NCBI GenBank assembly: GCA_948144175.1 | Contig: CANXME010001990.1 | Location: 992,001-1,056,000, forward strand | Origin: Closterium sp. NIES-65 | Taxonomy: Eukaryota; Streptophyta; Zygnematophyceae; Desmidiales; Closteriaceae | Direction: 5' to 3' | Length of the DNA stretch: 64,000 nucleotides | Shown here: in pieces, positions 28,250 to 37,928 of the stretch | Layout of the letters: each line of letters begins with the position of its first letter | How positions within the stretch are numbered: position 1 is the first letter of the stretch | Notes under the pieces: model-generated | Told to the model about the DNA's origin: nothing | The model's database searches: none | Seen by the model: the letters and a program-made list of their open reading frames with translations, nothing else | Program-made: the position numbers and the translations under genes

Positions 28250-28254
28250 GTTAT
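28250..28254. repeat. Target-site duplication GTTAT, left copy
   Basis: GTTAT in the satellite abuts the left LTR and is repeated at 29566-29570 directly after the right LTR. Removing the element and one GTTAT restores a normal monomer (GCAGTTATTGTAG). Five base pairs is the usual Copia-type duplication length. Confidence 0.93.
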
Positions 28255-28512
28255 TATCGAGAGACTAAGTAATTAACAGTAGAAAGGTGGGGCCTAGGCT
28301 TAGTAGCCTAGGCCCTAACTTAAGTGTCGAGCGGGTTTTCACCTAGGGTGAGTGTCGAGTGAGTTGAGAGAGGAAAATTGGAGAATGTGTGTCTTCACTA
28401 TAGTTTCGAAGTACATATAGCAAAGGAAACACATAAGGTGCACCACCAAACAAAGTTTAAATATCTACACTAACTACAGCTACAGGCAGTTACAAATATA
28501 TATATTGTGACA
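28255..28512 (-). repeat. 3' LTR of the non-autonomous element
   Basis: This 258-bp direct repeat matches 29308-29565 with no difference found by eye. In element orientation it starts TGTCACAATATA, an AT-rich stretch. It contains a perfect 11-bp inverted repeat with a 4-base loop at 28290-28315 (arm GGGCCTAGGCT on the plus strand). Confidence 0.94.
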
Positions 28513-28521
28513 CTCCCCCAT
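28513..28521 (-). other. Polypurine tract of the non-autonomous element
   Basis: Read on the minus strand this is ATGGGGGAG, immediately before the 3' LTR start TGTCACA. Such a G-rich tract primes plus-strand DNA synthesis in LTR retrotransposons. Its position fixes the element on the minus strand. The Copia element has a similar tract (CTATGGGGGTG) at its own 3' LTR. Confidence 0.88.
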
Positions 28522-29024
28522 AACTGCCTGCAGCAGGAGTATGTGTAGAATACAACCTGCAGGTGTACACATGCAAAATAAATAGCAAGCAACAGCAGGT
28601 AATGCAGGCGGGCTGACACTAAGTGGTCACCCCCTCCATCTCCTCACCCTCCTCCTTCCCCTCCCCCACACTGTGTAGGAGCAGCAGAGAAGGGGGGGAA
28701 GAGAGGAGAGGTGGAGGGACGGCTGCATGTTGCCTCACACCCGTCACCCCGGTACCACTCCCCCTGCTCCCCCACATCCTCACACCTTCTCCCCCCAGCG
28801 GCAGCTGCAGCGGTGGGACTGAAAGAAGGAGGAGGGGAAGGGAGAGAGGTGACGCCACACTCCAACACCCTCCACCCCCATACCCTCCTCCCCGCGGCTG
28901 CAGGGAGACAAAGGAGGAGGGGGGTGGGAAGGAAGAAAGCTGCAGAGCGGCGAAAAGGTGTCGGTGCAGTGGTGTCAGGGGCGGCTTCAGGGAGTGCAGG
29001 GGCGGAAAGGCCCGTCGCGGGCCA
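28522..29024. other. Non-coding internal region with strand-asymmetric tracts
   Basis: This internal part of the small element has alternating C/T-rich runs (28628-28672, 28862-28892) and G/A-rich runs (28681-28720, 28825-28850, 28905-28940) that are partly complementary and could fold back. Several overlapping reading frames on both strands are open across it, including a 192-codon frame at 28644-29222 on the minus strand. All translate to low-complexity Pro/Ala/Arg/Ser-rich sequence with no recognisable domain, so none is called as a gene. Confidence 0.7.
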
Positions 29025-29171
29025 GTGCCACGGGGCGCACGACGGGTAGAATAGAAGGGCCCGATCGTGTGCCTCGGGGCGCACGACGAGCAGGGCACCA
29101 TCGTGTGCCACGGGGCGCACGATGGGCAGACGAAGGGCACCGTCGCGTGCCACGGGGCGCGCGACGGGCAG
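29025..29171. repeat. Four imperfect GC-rich repeats in the small retroelement
   Basis: Copies of a motif close to GTGCCACGGGGCGCACGA start at 29025, 29069, 29105 and 29147, spaced 44, 36 and 42 bp. Each has an internal GC-rich near-palindrome (GTGCC...GGGCGCAC). The spacing is irregular and not a fixed multiple of three, which argues against a selected peptide repeat. The role is unknown; structured leader RNA is possible. Confidence 0.78.
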
Positions 29172-29219
29172 GGAAGGAGTCACTCGCCCGTGGGCGGGAC
29201 AATGTAAAAATAAAATCGT

Positions 29220-29290
29220 CACGCGCCCTAGGCGCGCGACCGGAAAACCTTAGCAGCGGAAGTGTAAAGTGGGCCCACAGGCCAGGACGA
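29220..29290 (-). promoter_or_regulatory. Leader shared with the Copia element
   Basis: On the minus strand, just downstream of the primer-binding site, this stretch contains TCCTGGCCTGTGGGCCC, then CTTCCGCTGC, then TCGCGCGCCTAG. The same three blocks occur in the same order at 37684-37739 after the primer-binding site of the Copia element, separated by short variable segments. This is where packaging and dimerisation signals lie in LTR retroelement RNA; that function is inferred here. Confidence 0.72.
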
Positions 29291-29307
29291 ACCTAGCTCC
29301 GATAACA
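29291..29307 (-). other. Primer-binding site of the non-autonomous element
   Basis: The minus strand reads TGTTATCGGAGCTAGGT directly after the 5' LTR. It matches the TGnTATCnGAGC pattern typical of Copia elements primed by initiator-Met tRNA. The Copia element in this window has TGCTATCAGAGC at the equivalent place. Confidence 0.85.
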
Positions 29308-29565
29308 TATCGAGAGACTAAGTAATTAACAGTAGAAAGGTGGGGCCTAGGCTTAGTAGCCTAGGCCCTAACTTAAGTGTCGAGCGGGTTTTCACCTAGG
29401 GTGAGTGTCGAGTGAGTTGAGAGAGGAAAATTGGAGAATGTGTGTCTTCACTATAGTTTCGAAGTACATATAGCAAAGGAAACACATAAGGTGCACCACC
29501 AAACAAAGTTTAAATATCTACACTAACTACAGCTACAGGCAGTTACAAATATATATATTGTGACA
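29308..29565 (-). repeat. 5' LTR of the non-autonomous element
   Basis: This 258-bp LTR is upstream in element orientation and appears identical to 28255-28512. The promoter should lie here; an AT-rich run (ATATATATAT region near 29549-29560) close to the LTR start could serve as a TATA-like element, but no start site can be assigned. The 11-bp hairpin recurs at 29343-29368. Confidence 0.94.
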
Positions 29566-29570
29566 GTTAT
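29566..29570. repeat. Target-site duplication GTTAT, right copy
   Basis: This is the second copy of the 5-bp duplication. The satellite resumes in register (GTTATTGTAGTCGAC), continuing the monomer interrupted at 28254. Confidence 0.93.
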
Positions 29571-32500
29571 TGTAGTCGACTCAAAGGCAGAGCAGGGAAC
29601 AAGCATCCATTGTAGTCGACTCAAAGGCAGAGCACGGAACAGGCAGTTATTGTAGTTGACTCAAAGGCAGAGCAGGGAATAGGCCGTCATTGTAGTCGAC
29701 TCAAAGGAAGAGCAGGGAACAGGCAGTTATTGTAATCGACTCAAAGGCAAAGCAGGGAACAGGCAGTTATTGTAGTCGACTCAGAGGTAGAGCAGGAAAA
29801 AGGCAGTTCGTGTAGTCGACTCAAGGGCAGAGCAGGGAACATGCAGTCATTGTAGTCGACTCAAAGGTAGAGCAGGGAACAGGCAGTCATTGTAGTCGAC
29901 TCAAAGGCAAAGCAGGGAACAGACAGTCATTGTAGTCGACTCAAAGGCAGAGCTGGGAACAGGCAGTTATTGTAGTCGACTCAAAGGCAGAGGAGGGAAC
30001 AGGCAGTTATTCTAGTCGACTCAAAGGCAGAGCAGGGAACAAGCAGTTATTGTAGTCGACTCAAAGGTAGAGCAGGGAACAGGCAGTTCTTGTAGTCAAC
30101 TCAAAGGCAGAGCAGGGAACAGGCAGTTATTGTAGTCGAATCAAAGGCAGAGCAGGGAACAGGCAGTTATTGTACTCGACTCAAAGGTTGAGCAGGGAAC
30201 AGACAGTTATTATAGTCGACTCAAAGGCAGAGCAAGTAACAGGCAGTCATTGTAGTCGACTCAAAGGCAGAGCAGGGAACAGGCAGTCATTGTAGTCGAC
30301 TCAAAGGCAGAGCAGGGAACAGGCAGTTATTGTAGTTGATTCAAAGGTAGAGCAGGGAACAGGCAGTTATTGTAGTCGAATCAAAGGCAGAGCAGGGAAC
30401 AGGCAGTCATTGTAGTCGACTCAAAGGCAGAGCAGGGAACATGCAGTTATTGTACTCGACTCAAAGGCAAAGCAGGGAACAGATAGTTATTGTAGTCGAC
30501 TCAAAGGCAGAGCACGTAACAGGCAGTCATTGTAGTCGACTCAAAGGCAGAGCAGGGAACAGGTAGTTATTGTAGTCGACTCAAAGGCAGAGCAAAGAAC
30601 AGGCAGTCATTGTAGTCGACTCAAAGGTAGAGCAGGGAACAGGCAGTTATTGTAGTCGACTCAAAGGCAGAGCAGGGAACGGGAAGTTATTGTAGTCGAC
30701 TCAAAGGCAGAGCAGGGAACAGGCAGTCATTGTAGTCGACTCAAAGGCAGAGGAGGGAACAGGCAGTCATTGTAGTCGACTCAAAGGCAGAGCAGGGAAC
30801 ATGCAGTTATTGTACTCGACTCAAAGGCAAAGCAGGGAACAGATAGTTATTGTAGTCGACTCAAAGGCAGAGCAGGGAACAGGCAGTCATTGTAGTCGAC
30901 TCAAAGGCAGAGGAGGGAACAGGCAGTCATTGTAGTCGACTCAAAGGCAGAGCAGGGAACATGCAGTTATTGTACTCGACTCAAAGGCAGAGCAGGGAAC
31001 AGGCAATTATTGTAGTCGACTCAAAGGCAGAGCAGGGAACAGGCAGTTATTGTAGTCGACTCAAAGGCAGAGCAGGGAACATGCAGTTATTGTAGTCGAC
31101 TCAACGGCAGAGCAGGGAACAGGCAGTCATTGTAGTCGACTCAAAGGCAGAGCAGGGAACAGGGAGTCATTGTAGTCCACTCAAAGGCAGAGCAGGTAAC
31201 AGGCAGTCATTGTAGTTGACTCAAAGGCAGAGCAGGGAACACGCAGTTATTGTAGTCGAATCAAAGGCAGAGCAGGGAACAGGCAGTTATTGTAGTCGAC
31301 TCAAAGGCAGAGCAGGGAATAGGCAGTTATTGTAGTCGACTCAAAGGCAGAGCAGGGAACAAGCAGTCATTGTAGTCGACTCAAAGGCAGAGCACGGAAC
31401 AAGCAGTTATTGTAGTTGACTCAAAGGCAGAGCAGGGAACAGGCAATCATTGTAGTTGACTCAAAGGAAGAGCAGGAAAAAGGGAGTTATTGTAATCGAC
31501 TCAAAGGCAAAGCAGGGAACAGGCCGTTATTGTAGTGGACTCAAAGGCAGAGCAGGAAAAAGGGAGTTCTTGTAGTCGACTCAAGGGCAGAGCAGGGAAC
31601 AGGCAGTCATTGTAGTCGACTCAAAGGTAGAGCAGGGAACAGGCAGTCATTGTAGTCGACTCAAAGGCAAAGCAGGGAACAGACAGTCATTGTAGTCAAC
31701 TCAAAGGCAGAGCAGGGAACAGGCAGTTATTGTAGTCGACTCAAAGGCAGAGCAGGGAACAGGCAGTTATTGTAGTCGACTCAAAGGCAGAGCAGGGAAC
31801 AAGCAGTTATTGTAGTCGACTCAAAGGTAGAGCAGGGAACAGGCAGTTCTTGTAGTCAACTCAAAGGCAGAGCAGGGAACAGGCAGTCATTGTAGTCGAC
31901 TCAAAGGCTGAGCAGGGAACAGGCAGTTATTGTACTCGACTCAAAGGCAGAGCAGGGAACAGACAGTTATTGTAGTCGACTCAAAGGCAAAGCAAGGAAC
32001 AGGCAGTCAGTGTAGTCGACTCAAAGGCAGAGCAGGGAACAGGCAGTCATTGTAGTCGACTGAAAGGCAGAGCAGGGAACAGGCCGTTATAATAGTCGAC
32101 TCAAAGGCAGAGCAGGGAACAGGCAGTTAATGTAGTCGACTCAAAGGCAGAGCAGGGAACATGCAGCTATTGTAGTCGACTCAAAGGCAGAACAGGGAAC
32201 AGGCTGTCATTGTAGTCGACTCAAAGGCAGAGCAGGGAATAGGCAGTCATTGTAGTCGACTCAAAGGGAGAGCCGGGAGCAGCCAGTCATTGTAGTCGAC
32301 TCAAAGGCGGAGCAGGGAATAGGCAGTTATTGTAGTCGACTCAAAGGCAGAGCAGGGAATAGGCAGTCATTGTAGTCGACTCAAAGGCAGAGCAGGGAAC
32401 AAGCAGTAATTGTAGTTGACTCAAAGGCAGAGCACGGAACAGGCAGTTATTGTAGTTGACTCAAAGGCAGAGCAGGGAACAGGCAGTCATTGTAGTTGAC

Positions 32501-33109
32501 TCAAAGGCAGAGCAGGGAACAGGCAGTTTTTGTAATCAACTCAAAGGCAGAGCAGGGAACAGGCAGTTATTGTAGTCGACTCAAAGGCAGAGCAGGAAAC
32601 AGGCAGTTCTTGTAGTCGACTGAAGGGCAGAGCAGGGAACAGGGAGTTATTGTAGTCGACTCAAAGGCAGAGCAGGGAACAGGCAGTCATTGTAGTCGAC
32701 TCAAAGGCAAAGCAGGGAACAGGCAGTCATTGTAGTCGACTCAAAGGTAGAGCAGGGAAAAAGCAGTTATTGTAGTCGACTCAAAGGCAGAGCAGGGAAC
32801 AGGCAGTTATTGTAGTCGACTCAAAGGCAGAGCAGGGAACAGGCAGTTATTGTAGTCGACTCAAAGGCAGAGAAGGGAACAGGCAGTTCTTGTAGTCGAC
32901 TCAAAACAGAGCAGGGAACAGACAGTTATTGTAGTCGACTCAAAGGCAGAGCAGGGAACAGGCAGTCATTGTAGTTCACTCAAAGGCAGAGCAGGGAGCA
33001 GGCAGTTATTGTACTCGACTCAAAGGCAGAGCAAGGAACAGGCAGTCATTGTAGTCGACTTAAAGGCAGAGCAGGGAACATGCAGTCATTGTAGTCGACT
33101 CAAAGGCAG

Positions 33110-36100
33110 AGCAGGGAACAGGCAGTTAATGTAGTCGACTCAAAGGCAGATCAGGGAACAAGCAGTCATTGTAGTCGACTCAAAGGCAGAGCAGGGAACA
33201 GGCAGTTATTGTAGTCGACTCAAAGGCAGAGCAGGGAACACGCAGTCATTGTAGTCAACTCAAAGGCAGAGCAGGAAATAGGCAGTCATTGTAGTCGACT
33301 CAAAGGCAGAGCAGGGAACAGGCAGTCATTGTAGTCGACTCAAAGGCAGAGCCGGGAGTAGGCAGTCATTGTAGTCGACTCAAAGGCAGAGCAGGGAACA
33401 AGCAGTTATTGTAGTCGACTCAAAGGCAGAGCAGGGAACAGGCAGTTATTGTAGTCGACTCAAAGGCAGAGCAGGGAACAGGCAGTTATTGTAGTCGACT
33501 CAAAGGTAGAGCAGGGAACAGGCAGTTCTTGTAGTCGACTCAAAACAGAGCAGGGAACAGGCAGTTATTGTAGTCGACTCAAAGGCAGAGCAGGGAACAG
33601 GCAGTCATTGTAGTCCACTCAAAGGTAGAGCAGGGAGCAGGCAGTTATTGTACTCGACTCAAAGGCAGAGAAGGGAACAGACAGTTATTGTAGTCGACTT
33701 AAAGGCAGAGCAAGGAACAGGCAGTCATTCTAGTCGACTCAAAGGCAGAGCACGGAACAGGCAGTCATTGTACCCGACTCAAAAGCAGAGCAGGGAACAG
33801 GCAGTTATTGTAGTCGACTCAAAGGCAGAGCAAGGAACAGGCAGTCAATGTAGTCGACTCAAAGGCAGAGCAGGGAACATGCAGTTATTTTAGTCGACTC
33901 AAAGGCAGAGCAGGGAACACGCAGTCATTGTAGTCGACTCAAAGGCAGAGCAGGAAATAGGCAGTCATTGTAGTCGACTCAAAGGCGGAGTAGGGAACAG
34001 GCAGTTATTGTAGTCGACGCAAAGGCAGAGCCGGGAGCAGGCAGTCATTGTAGTCGACTCAAAGGCAGAGCAGGGAACAAGCAGTTATTGTAGTCGACTC
34101 AAAGGCAGAGCAGGAAACAGGCAGTTATTGTAGTCGACTCAAAGGCAGAATAGGGAACAGGCAGTTTTTGTAGTCGACTCAAAGGTAGAGCAGGGAACAG
34201 GCAGTTCTTGTAGTGGACTCAAAAAAGAGCAGGGAACAGGCAGTTATTGTAGTCGACTCGAAGGCAGAGCTGGGAACAGGCAGCCATTGTAGTCCACTCA
34301 AAGGCAGAGCAGGGAACAGGCAGTTATTGTACTCGACTCCAAGGCAGAGCAGGGAACAGACAGTTATTGTAGTCGACTCAAAGGCAGAGCAAGGAACAGG
34401 TAGTCATTGTAGTCGACTCAAAGGCAGAGCAGGGAACAGGCAGTCGTTGTAGCCGACTCAAAGGCAGAGCAGGGAACAGGCTGTTATTGTAGTCGACTCA
34501 AGGCAGAGGAGGGAACAGGCAGTCAATGTAGTTGACTCAAAGGCAGAGCAGGGAACACGCAGTCATTGTAGTCGACTCAAAGGCAGAGCAGGAAATAGGC
34601 AGTCATTGTAGTCGACTCAAAGGCAGAGCAGGGAACAGGCAGTTATTGTAGTCGACTCAAAGGCAGAGCAGGGAACAAGCAGTCATTGTAGTCGACTCAA
34701 AGGCAGAGCAGGGAACAGGCAGTTATTGTAGTCGACTCAAAGGCAGAGCAGGGAACACGCAGTCATTGTAGTCGACTCAAAGGCAGAGCAGGAAATAGGC
34801 AGTCATTGTAGTCGACTCAAAGGCAGAGCAAGGAACAGGCAGTCATTGTAGTCGACTCAAAGGCAGAGCCGGGAGTAGGCAGTCATTGTAGTCGACTCAA
34901 AGGCAGAGCAGGGAACAAGCAGTTATTGTAGTCGACTCAAAGGCAGAGCAGGGAACAGGCAGTTATTGTAGTCGACTCAAAGGCAGAGCAGGGAACAGGC
35001 AGTTATTGTAGTCGACTCAAAGGTAGAGCAGGGAACAGGCAGTTCTTGTAGTCGACTCAAAACAGAGCAGGGAACAGGCAGTTATTGTAGTCGACTCAAA
35101 GGCAGAGAAGGGAACAGGCAGTCATTGTAGTCCACTCAAAGGTAGAGCAGGGAGCAGGCAGTTATTGTACTCGACTCAAAGGCAGAGAAGGGAACAGACA
35201 GTTATTGTAGTCGACTCAAAGGCAGAGCAAGGAACAGGCAGTCATTCTAGTCGACTCAAAGGCAGAGCACGGAACAGGCAGTCATTGTACCCGACTCAAA
35301 AGCAGAGCAGGGAACAGGCAGTTATTGTAGTCGACTCAAAGGCAGAGCAGGGAACAGGCAGTCAATGTAGTCGACTCAAAGGCAGAGCAGGGAACATGCA
35401 GTTATTGTAGTCGACTCAAAGGCAGAGCAGGGAACACGCAGTCATTGTAGTCGACTCAAAGGCAGAGCAGGAAATAGGCAGTCATTGTAGTCGACTCAAA
35501 GGCAGAGCAGGGAACAGGCAGTTATTGTAGTCGACGCAAAGGCAGAGCCGGGAGCAGGCAGTCATTGTAGTCGACTCAAAGGCAGAGCAGGGAACAAGCA
35601 GTTATTGTAGTCGACTCAAAGGCAGAGCAGGAAACAGGCAGTTATTGTAGTCGACTCAAAGGCAGAATAGGGAACAGGCAGTTTTTGTAGTCGACTCAAA
35701 GGTAGAGCAGGGAACAGGCAGTTCTTGTAGTCGACTCAAAACAGAGCAGGGAACAGGCAGTTATTGTAGTCGACTCGAAGGCAGAGCTGGGAACAGGCAG
35801 TCATTGTAGTCCACTCAAAGGCAGAGCAGGGAACAGGCAGTTATTGTACTCGACTCAAAGGCAGAGCAGGGAACAGACAGTTATTGTAGTCGACTCAAAG
35901 GCAAAGCAAGGAACAGGTAGTCATTGTAGTCGACTCAAAGGCAGAGCAGGGAACAGGCAGTCGTTGTAGCCGACTCAAAGGCAGAGCAGGGAACAGGCTG
36001 TTATTGTAGTCGACTCAAGGCAGAGGAGGGAACAGGCAGTCAATGTAGTCGACTCAAAGGCAGAGCAGGGAACACGCAGTCATTGTAGTCGACTCAAAGG

Positions 36101-36180
36101 CAGAGCAGGAAATAGGCAGTCATTGTAGTCGACTCAAAGGCAGAGCAGGGAACAGGCAGTTATTGTAGTCGACTCAAAGG
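33110..36180. repeat. 1,517-bp tandem duplication in the satellite
   Basis: Two adjacent blocks match at an offset of 1,517 bp (38 monomers minus three bases). GCCGGGAGTA is at 33351 and 34868, the altered 39-bp monomer is at 34222 and 35739, and near-identical 81-codon frames start at 33648 and 35165. Outer limits are approximate, about 33.1-34.65 kb and 34.65-36.18 kb. Confidence 0.8.
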
Positions 36181-37527
36181 CAGAGCCAGGAGCAGGCAGT
36201 CATTGTAGTCGACTCATAGGCAGAGCAGGGTACATGCAGTTATTGTAGTCGACTCTAAGGCAGAGCAGGGAGGGGGCAGTCATTGTAGTCGACTCAAAGG
36301 CAGAGCAGGGAACAGGCAGTTATTGTAGTCGACTCAAAGGCAGAGCAGGGAACAGGCAGTTATTGTAGTCGACTCAAAGGAAGAGCAAGGAACAGGCAGT
36401 CATTCTAGTCGACTCCAAGGCAGAGCAGGGAACAGGCAGTCATTGTAGTCCACTCAAAGGCAGAGCACGTAACAGGCAGTCATTGTAGTTGACTCAAATG
36501 CAGAGCAGGGAACAGGCAGTTATTGTAGTCGACTCAAAGGCAGAGCAGGGAACAGGCAATTATTGTAGTCGACTCAAAGGCAGAGCAGGGAACAGGCAGT
36601 CATTGTAGTCAACTCAAAGGCAAAGGAGGGAACAGGCAGTCATTGTAGTCGACTCAAAGGCAGAGCAGGGAACAGGCAGTTATTGTAGTCGACTCAAAGG
36701 CAGAGCAGGGAACAAGCAGTCATTATAGTCGACTCAAAGGCAGAGCACGGAGCAGGCAGTTATTGTAGTTGACTCAAAGCCAGAGCAGGGAACAGGCAGA
36801 CATTGTAGTCGACTCAAAGAAAGAGCAAGGAACACGCAGTTATTGTAATCGACTCAAAGGCAGAGCAGGGAACAGGCAGTTATTGTAGTCCACTCAAAGG
36901 CAGAGCAGGAAACAGGCAGTTCTTGTAGTCAACTCAAGGGCAAAGCAGGGAACAGGCAGTTATTGTAGTCGACTTAAAGGCAAAGCAGGGAACAAGCAGT
37001 CATTGTAGTCGACTCAAAGGCAAAGCAGGGAACAGGCAGTCATTGTAGTTGACTCAAAGGCAGAGCAGGGAACAGGCAGTCATTGTAGTCGACTCAAAGG
37101 CAGAGCAGGGAACATGCAGTTATTGTAGTCCACTCAAAGGCAGAGCAGGGAAGAGGCAGCTATTGTAGTCGACTCAAAGGTAGAGCAGGGAACAGGCGGT
37201 TATTGTAGTCTACTCAAAGGTAGAGCAGGGAACAGGCAGTTCTTGTAGTCGACTGAAAGGCAGAGCAGGGAACAGGCAGTTATTGTAGTCGAATCAAAGG
37301 CAGAGCAGGGAACAGGCAGTCATTGTAGTTGACTCAAAGGCAGAGCAGGGAACAGGCAGTCATTGTAGTCGACTCAAAGGCAGAGCAGGGAACAAGTAGT
37401 TATTGTAGTCGACTCAAAGGCAGAGCCGGGAAGAGGCAGTTAATGTAGTCGACTCAAAGGCAGAGCAGGGAACATGTAGTTATTGTAGTCGACTCAAAGG
37501 CAGAGCAGGGAACAGGCTGTCATTGAA

Positions 37528-37532
37528 GTCGA
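37528..37532. repeat. Target-site duplication GTCGA, left copy
   Basis: GTCGA directly precedes the 5' LTR and recurs at 44658-44662 directly after the 3' LTR. Only one GTCGA is present at the uninterrupted paralogous site 53010-53014, which confirms it as a duplication made on insertion. Confidence 0.95.
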
Positions 37533-37664
37533 TGTCAAACATTATATATGTTATGCTTGTGTAGGCTACAGTGGGTTAGCCTATAGGGGGTACACAATTC
37601 TAGGGTTTCCTACTTGTACTCATTTCACTGCTAGTTCATTCATTCCTGTTCGCTTATTCTTACA
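37533..37664 (+). repeat. 5' LTR of the Copia element
   Basis: This 132-bp LTR is identical to 44526-44657 except for T at 37661 (C at 44654). It has an AT-rich start (ATTATATATG at 37541) that could hold a TATA box. A 7-bp inverted repeat TAGGCTA/TAGCCTA (37562-37568 and 37577-37583) has an 8-base loop. Confidence 0.96.
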
Positions 37665-37680
37665 TGCTATCAGAGCAGTG
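37665..37680 (+). other. Primer-binding site of the Copia element
   Basis: TGCTATCAGAGCAGTG starts immediately after the 5' LTR. It fits the TGGTATCAGAGC pattern of Copia elements primed by initiator-Met tRNA, with one change at the third base. Confidence 0.88.
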
Positions 37681-37742
37681 TCGCTCCTGGCCTGTGGGCC
37701 CGCCTGCTTCCGCTGCCCTAATGTCTGTCGCGCGCCTAGCTA
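37681..37742 (+). promoter_or_regulatory. Leader segment shared with the small retroelement
   Basis: TCCTGGCCTGTGGGCCC (from 37685), CTTCCGCTGC (from 37707) and TCGCGCGCCTAG (from 37728) match, in order, the minus strand of 29220-29290. The LTRs of the two elements are otherwise different. A shared RNA packaging or dimerisation signal is the likely reason (inference). Confidence 0.72.
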
Positions 37743-37784
37743 TGGCTCCTCACTATACCTACTACTCTCACATGGTATAGAGCG

Positions 37785-37809
37785 GGTCCTTCTACGGACC
37801 GTTTTTTTT
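37785..37809 (+). other. Small hairpin followed by T8
   Basis: GGTCC (37785-37789) and GGACC (37796-37800) form a 5-bp stem with a 6-base loop, followed by eight T at 37802-37809. A second run of T lies near 37843-37850. Eight T resembles an RNA polymerase III stop, but no polymerase III promoter is seen and the element should be transcribed by polymerase II. It may be chance. Confidence 0.35.
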
Positions 37810-37928
37810 GGGCCCACCGAAGTGCCCCCCGAGGCGCGATCTTTTTTTTAGCGACCCCTCGGGTCGCCATTTCCCCTGCGGCCCCGCCGCCTTCACTGAC
37901 GCGGCCCCGCCGCCCTCTCTGTCGCGGC

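Larger units (their letters stand above)
1..28254. repeat. 40-bp satellite array, left block
   Basis: This is an uninterrupted head-to-tail array of about 706 monomers of 40 bp. A consensus-like monomer is at 81-120; it starts TCAAAGGCAG and ends TGTAGTCGAC. Composition is 50% GC with 65% purine on this strand. The commonest variable sites are GTTATTG/GTCATTG near the middle and the single consensus CpG in GTCGAC. Most monomers are exactly 40 bp. Rare 39-bp forms (TCAAAACAG replacing TCAAAGGCAG, for example at 17555, 18672, 20233 and 21192) and one deletion form (near 3001 and 3779) shift the phase. There is no gene, RNA gene or non-satellite sequence in the block. The array begins before the window. 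The function is unknown; by analogy with other satellites it is probably heterochromatic. Confidence 0.97.
18129..28254. repeat. 1,079-bp (27-monomer) higher-order repeat domain
   Basis: A marker made of variant monomers (GGGAGTCATTG, then TAGTCCAC or a relative, then GCAGGTAACAGG, then TAGTTGAC) starts at 18129, 19208, 21726, 23404, 24563, 25642, 26721 and 28080. The spacings are 1079, 2518, 1678, 1159, 1079, 1079 and 1359 bp. Each equals a whole number of monomers minus one base per intervening 39-bp monomer. The 1,079-bp spacing (26 monomers of 40 bp plus one of 39 bp) occurs three times and looks like the basic unit; the others are units expanded or contracted by whole monomers. Confidence 0.82.
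28255..29565 (-). mobile_element. Non-autonomous Copia-type LTR retroelement (1,311 bp)
   Basis: A complete small LTR element is inserted in the satellite. It has two 258-bp LTRs that look identical by eye, a 795-bp internal region, a 5-bp target duplication, a primer-binding site and a polypurine tract. Read on the minus strand, the LTR begins TGTCACA and ends CTCGATA, so the terminal dinucleotides are TG...TA rather than TG...CA. Orientation follows from the primer-binding site next to the right LTR and the polypurine tract next to the left LTR. No reverse transcriptase, integrase, protease or gag is recognisable, so it must move in trans. It resembles TRIM/SMART-type or small LARD-type elements. 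Identical LTRs imply recent insertion. Its leader resembles that of the Copia element at 37533-44657. Confidence 0.93.
29571..37532. repeat. 40-bp satellite array, middle block
   Basis: About 199 monomers of the same 40-bp family lie between the two retroelements, with the same consensus and orientation as the left block. They include 39-bp TCAAAACAG monomers near 32908, 33540, 35057 and 35737, and shortened monomers with ACTCAAGGCAG near 34496 and 36014. No gene is present. The last 2.0 kb (35521-37532) is repeated at 51003-53014. Confidence 0.97.

Noticed and set aside
1..28254. CRISPR-like regular repeats
   Set aside because: Monomers are directly head to tail with no unique spacers, and no cas genes are present. 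The context is eukaryotic satellite.
28644..29222. 192-codon minus-strand frame and other overlapping frames in the small element
   Set aside because: Low-complexity Pro/Ala/Arg-rich translation with several frames open at once because of GC content and repeats. No gag, protease or polymerase motif.
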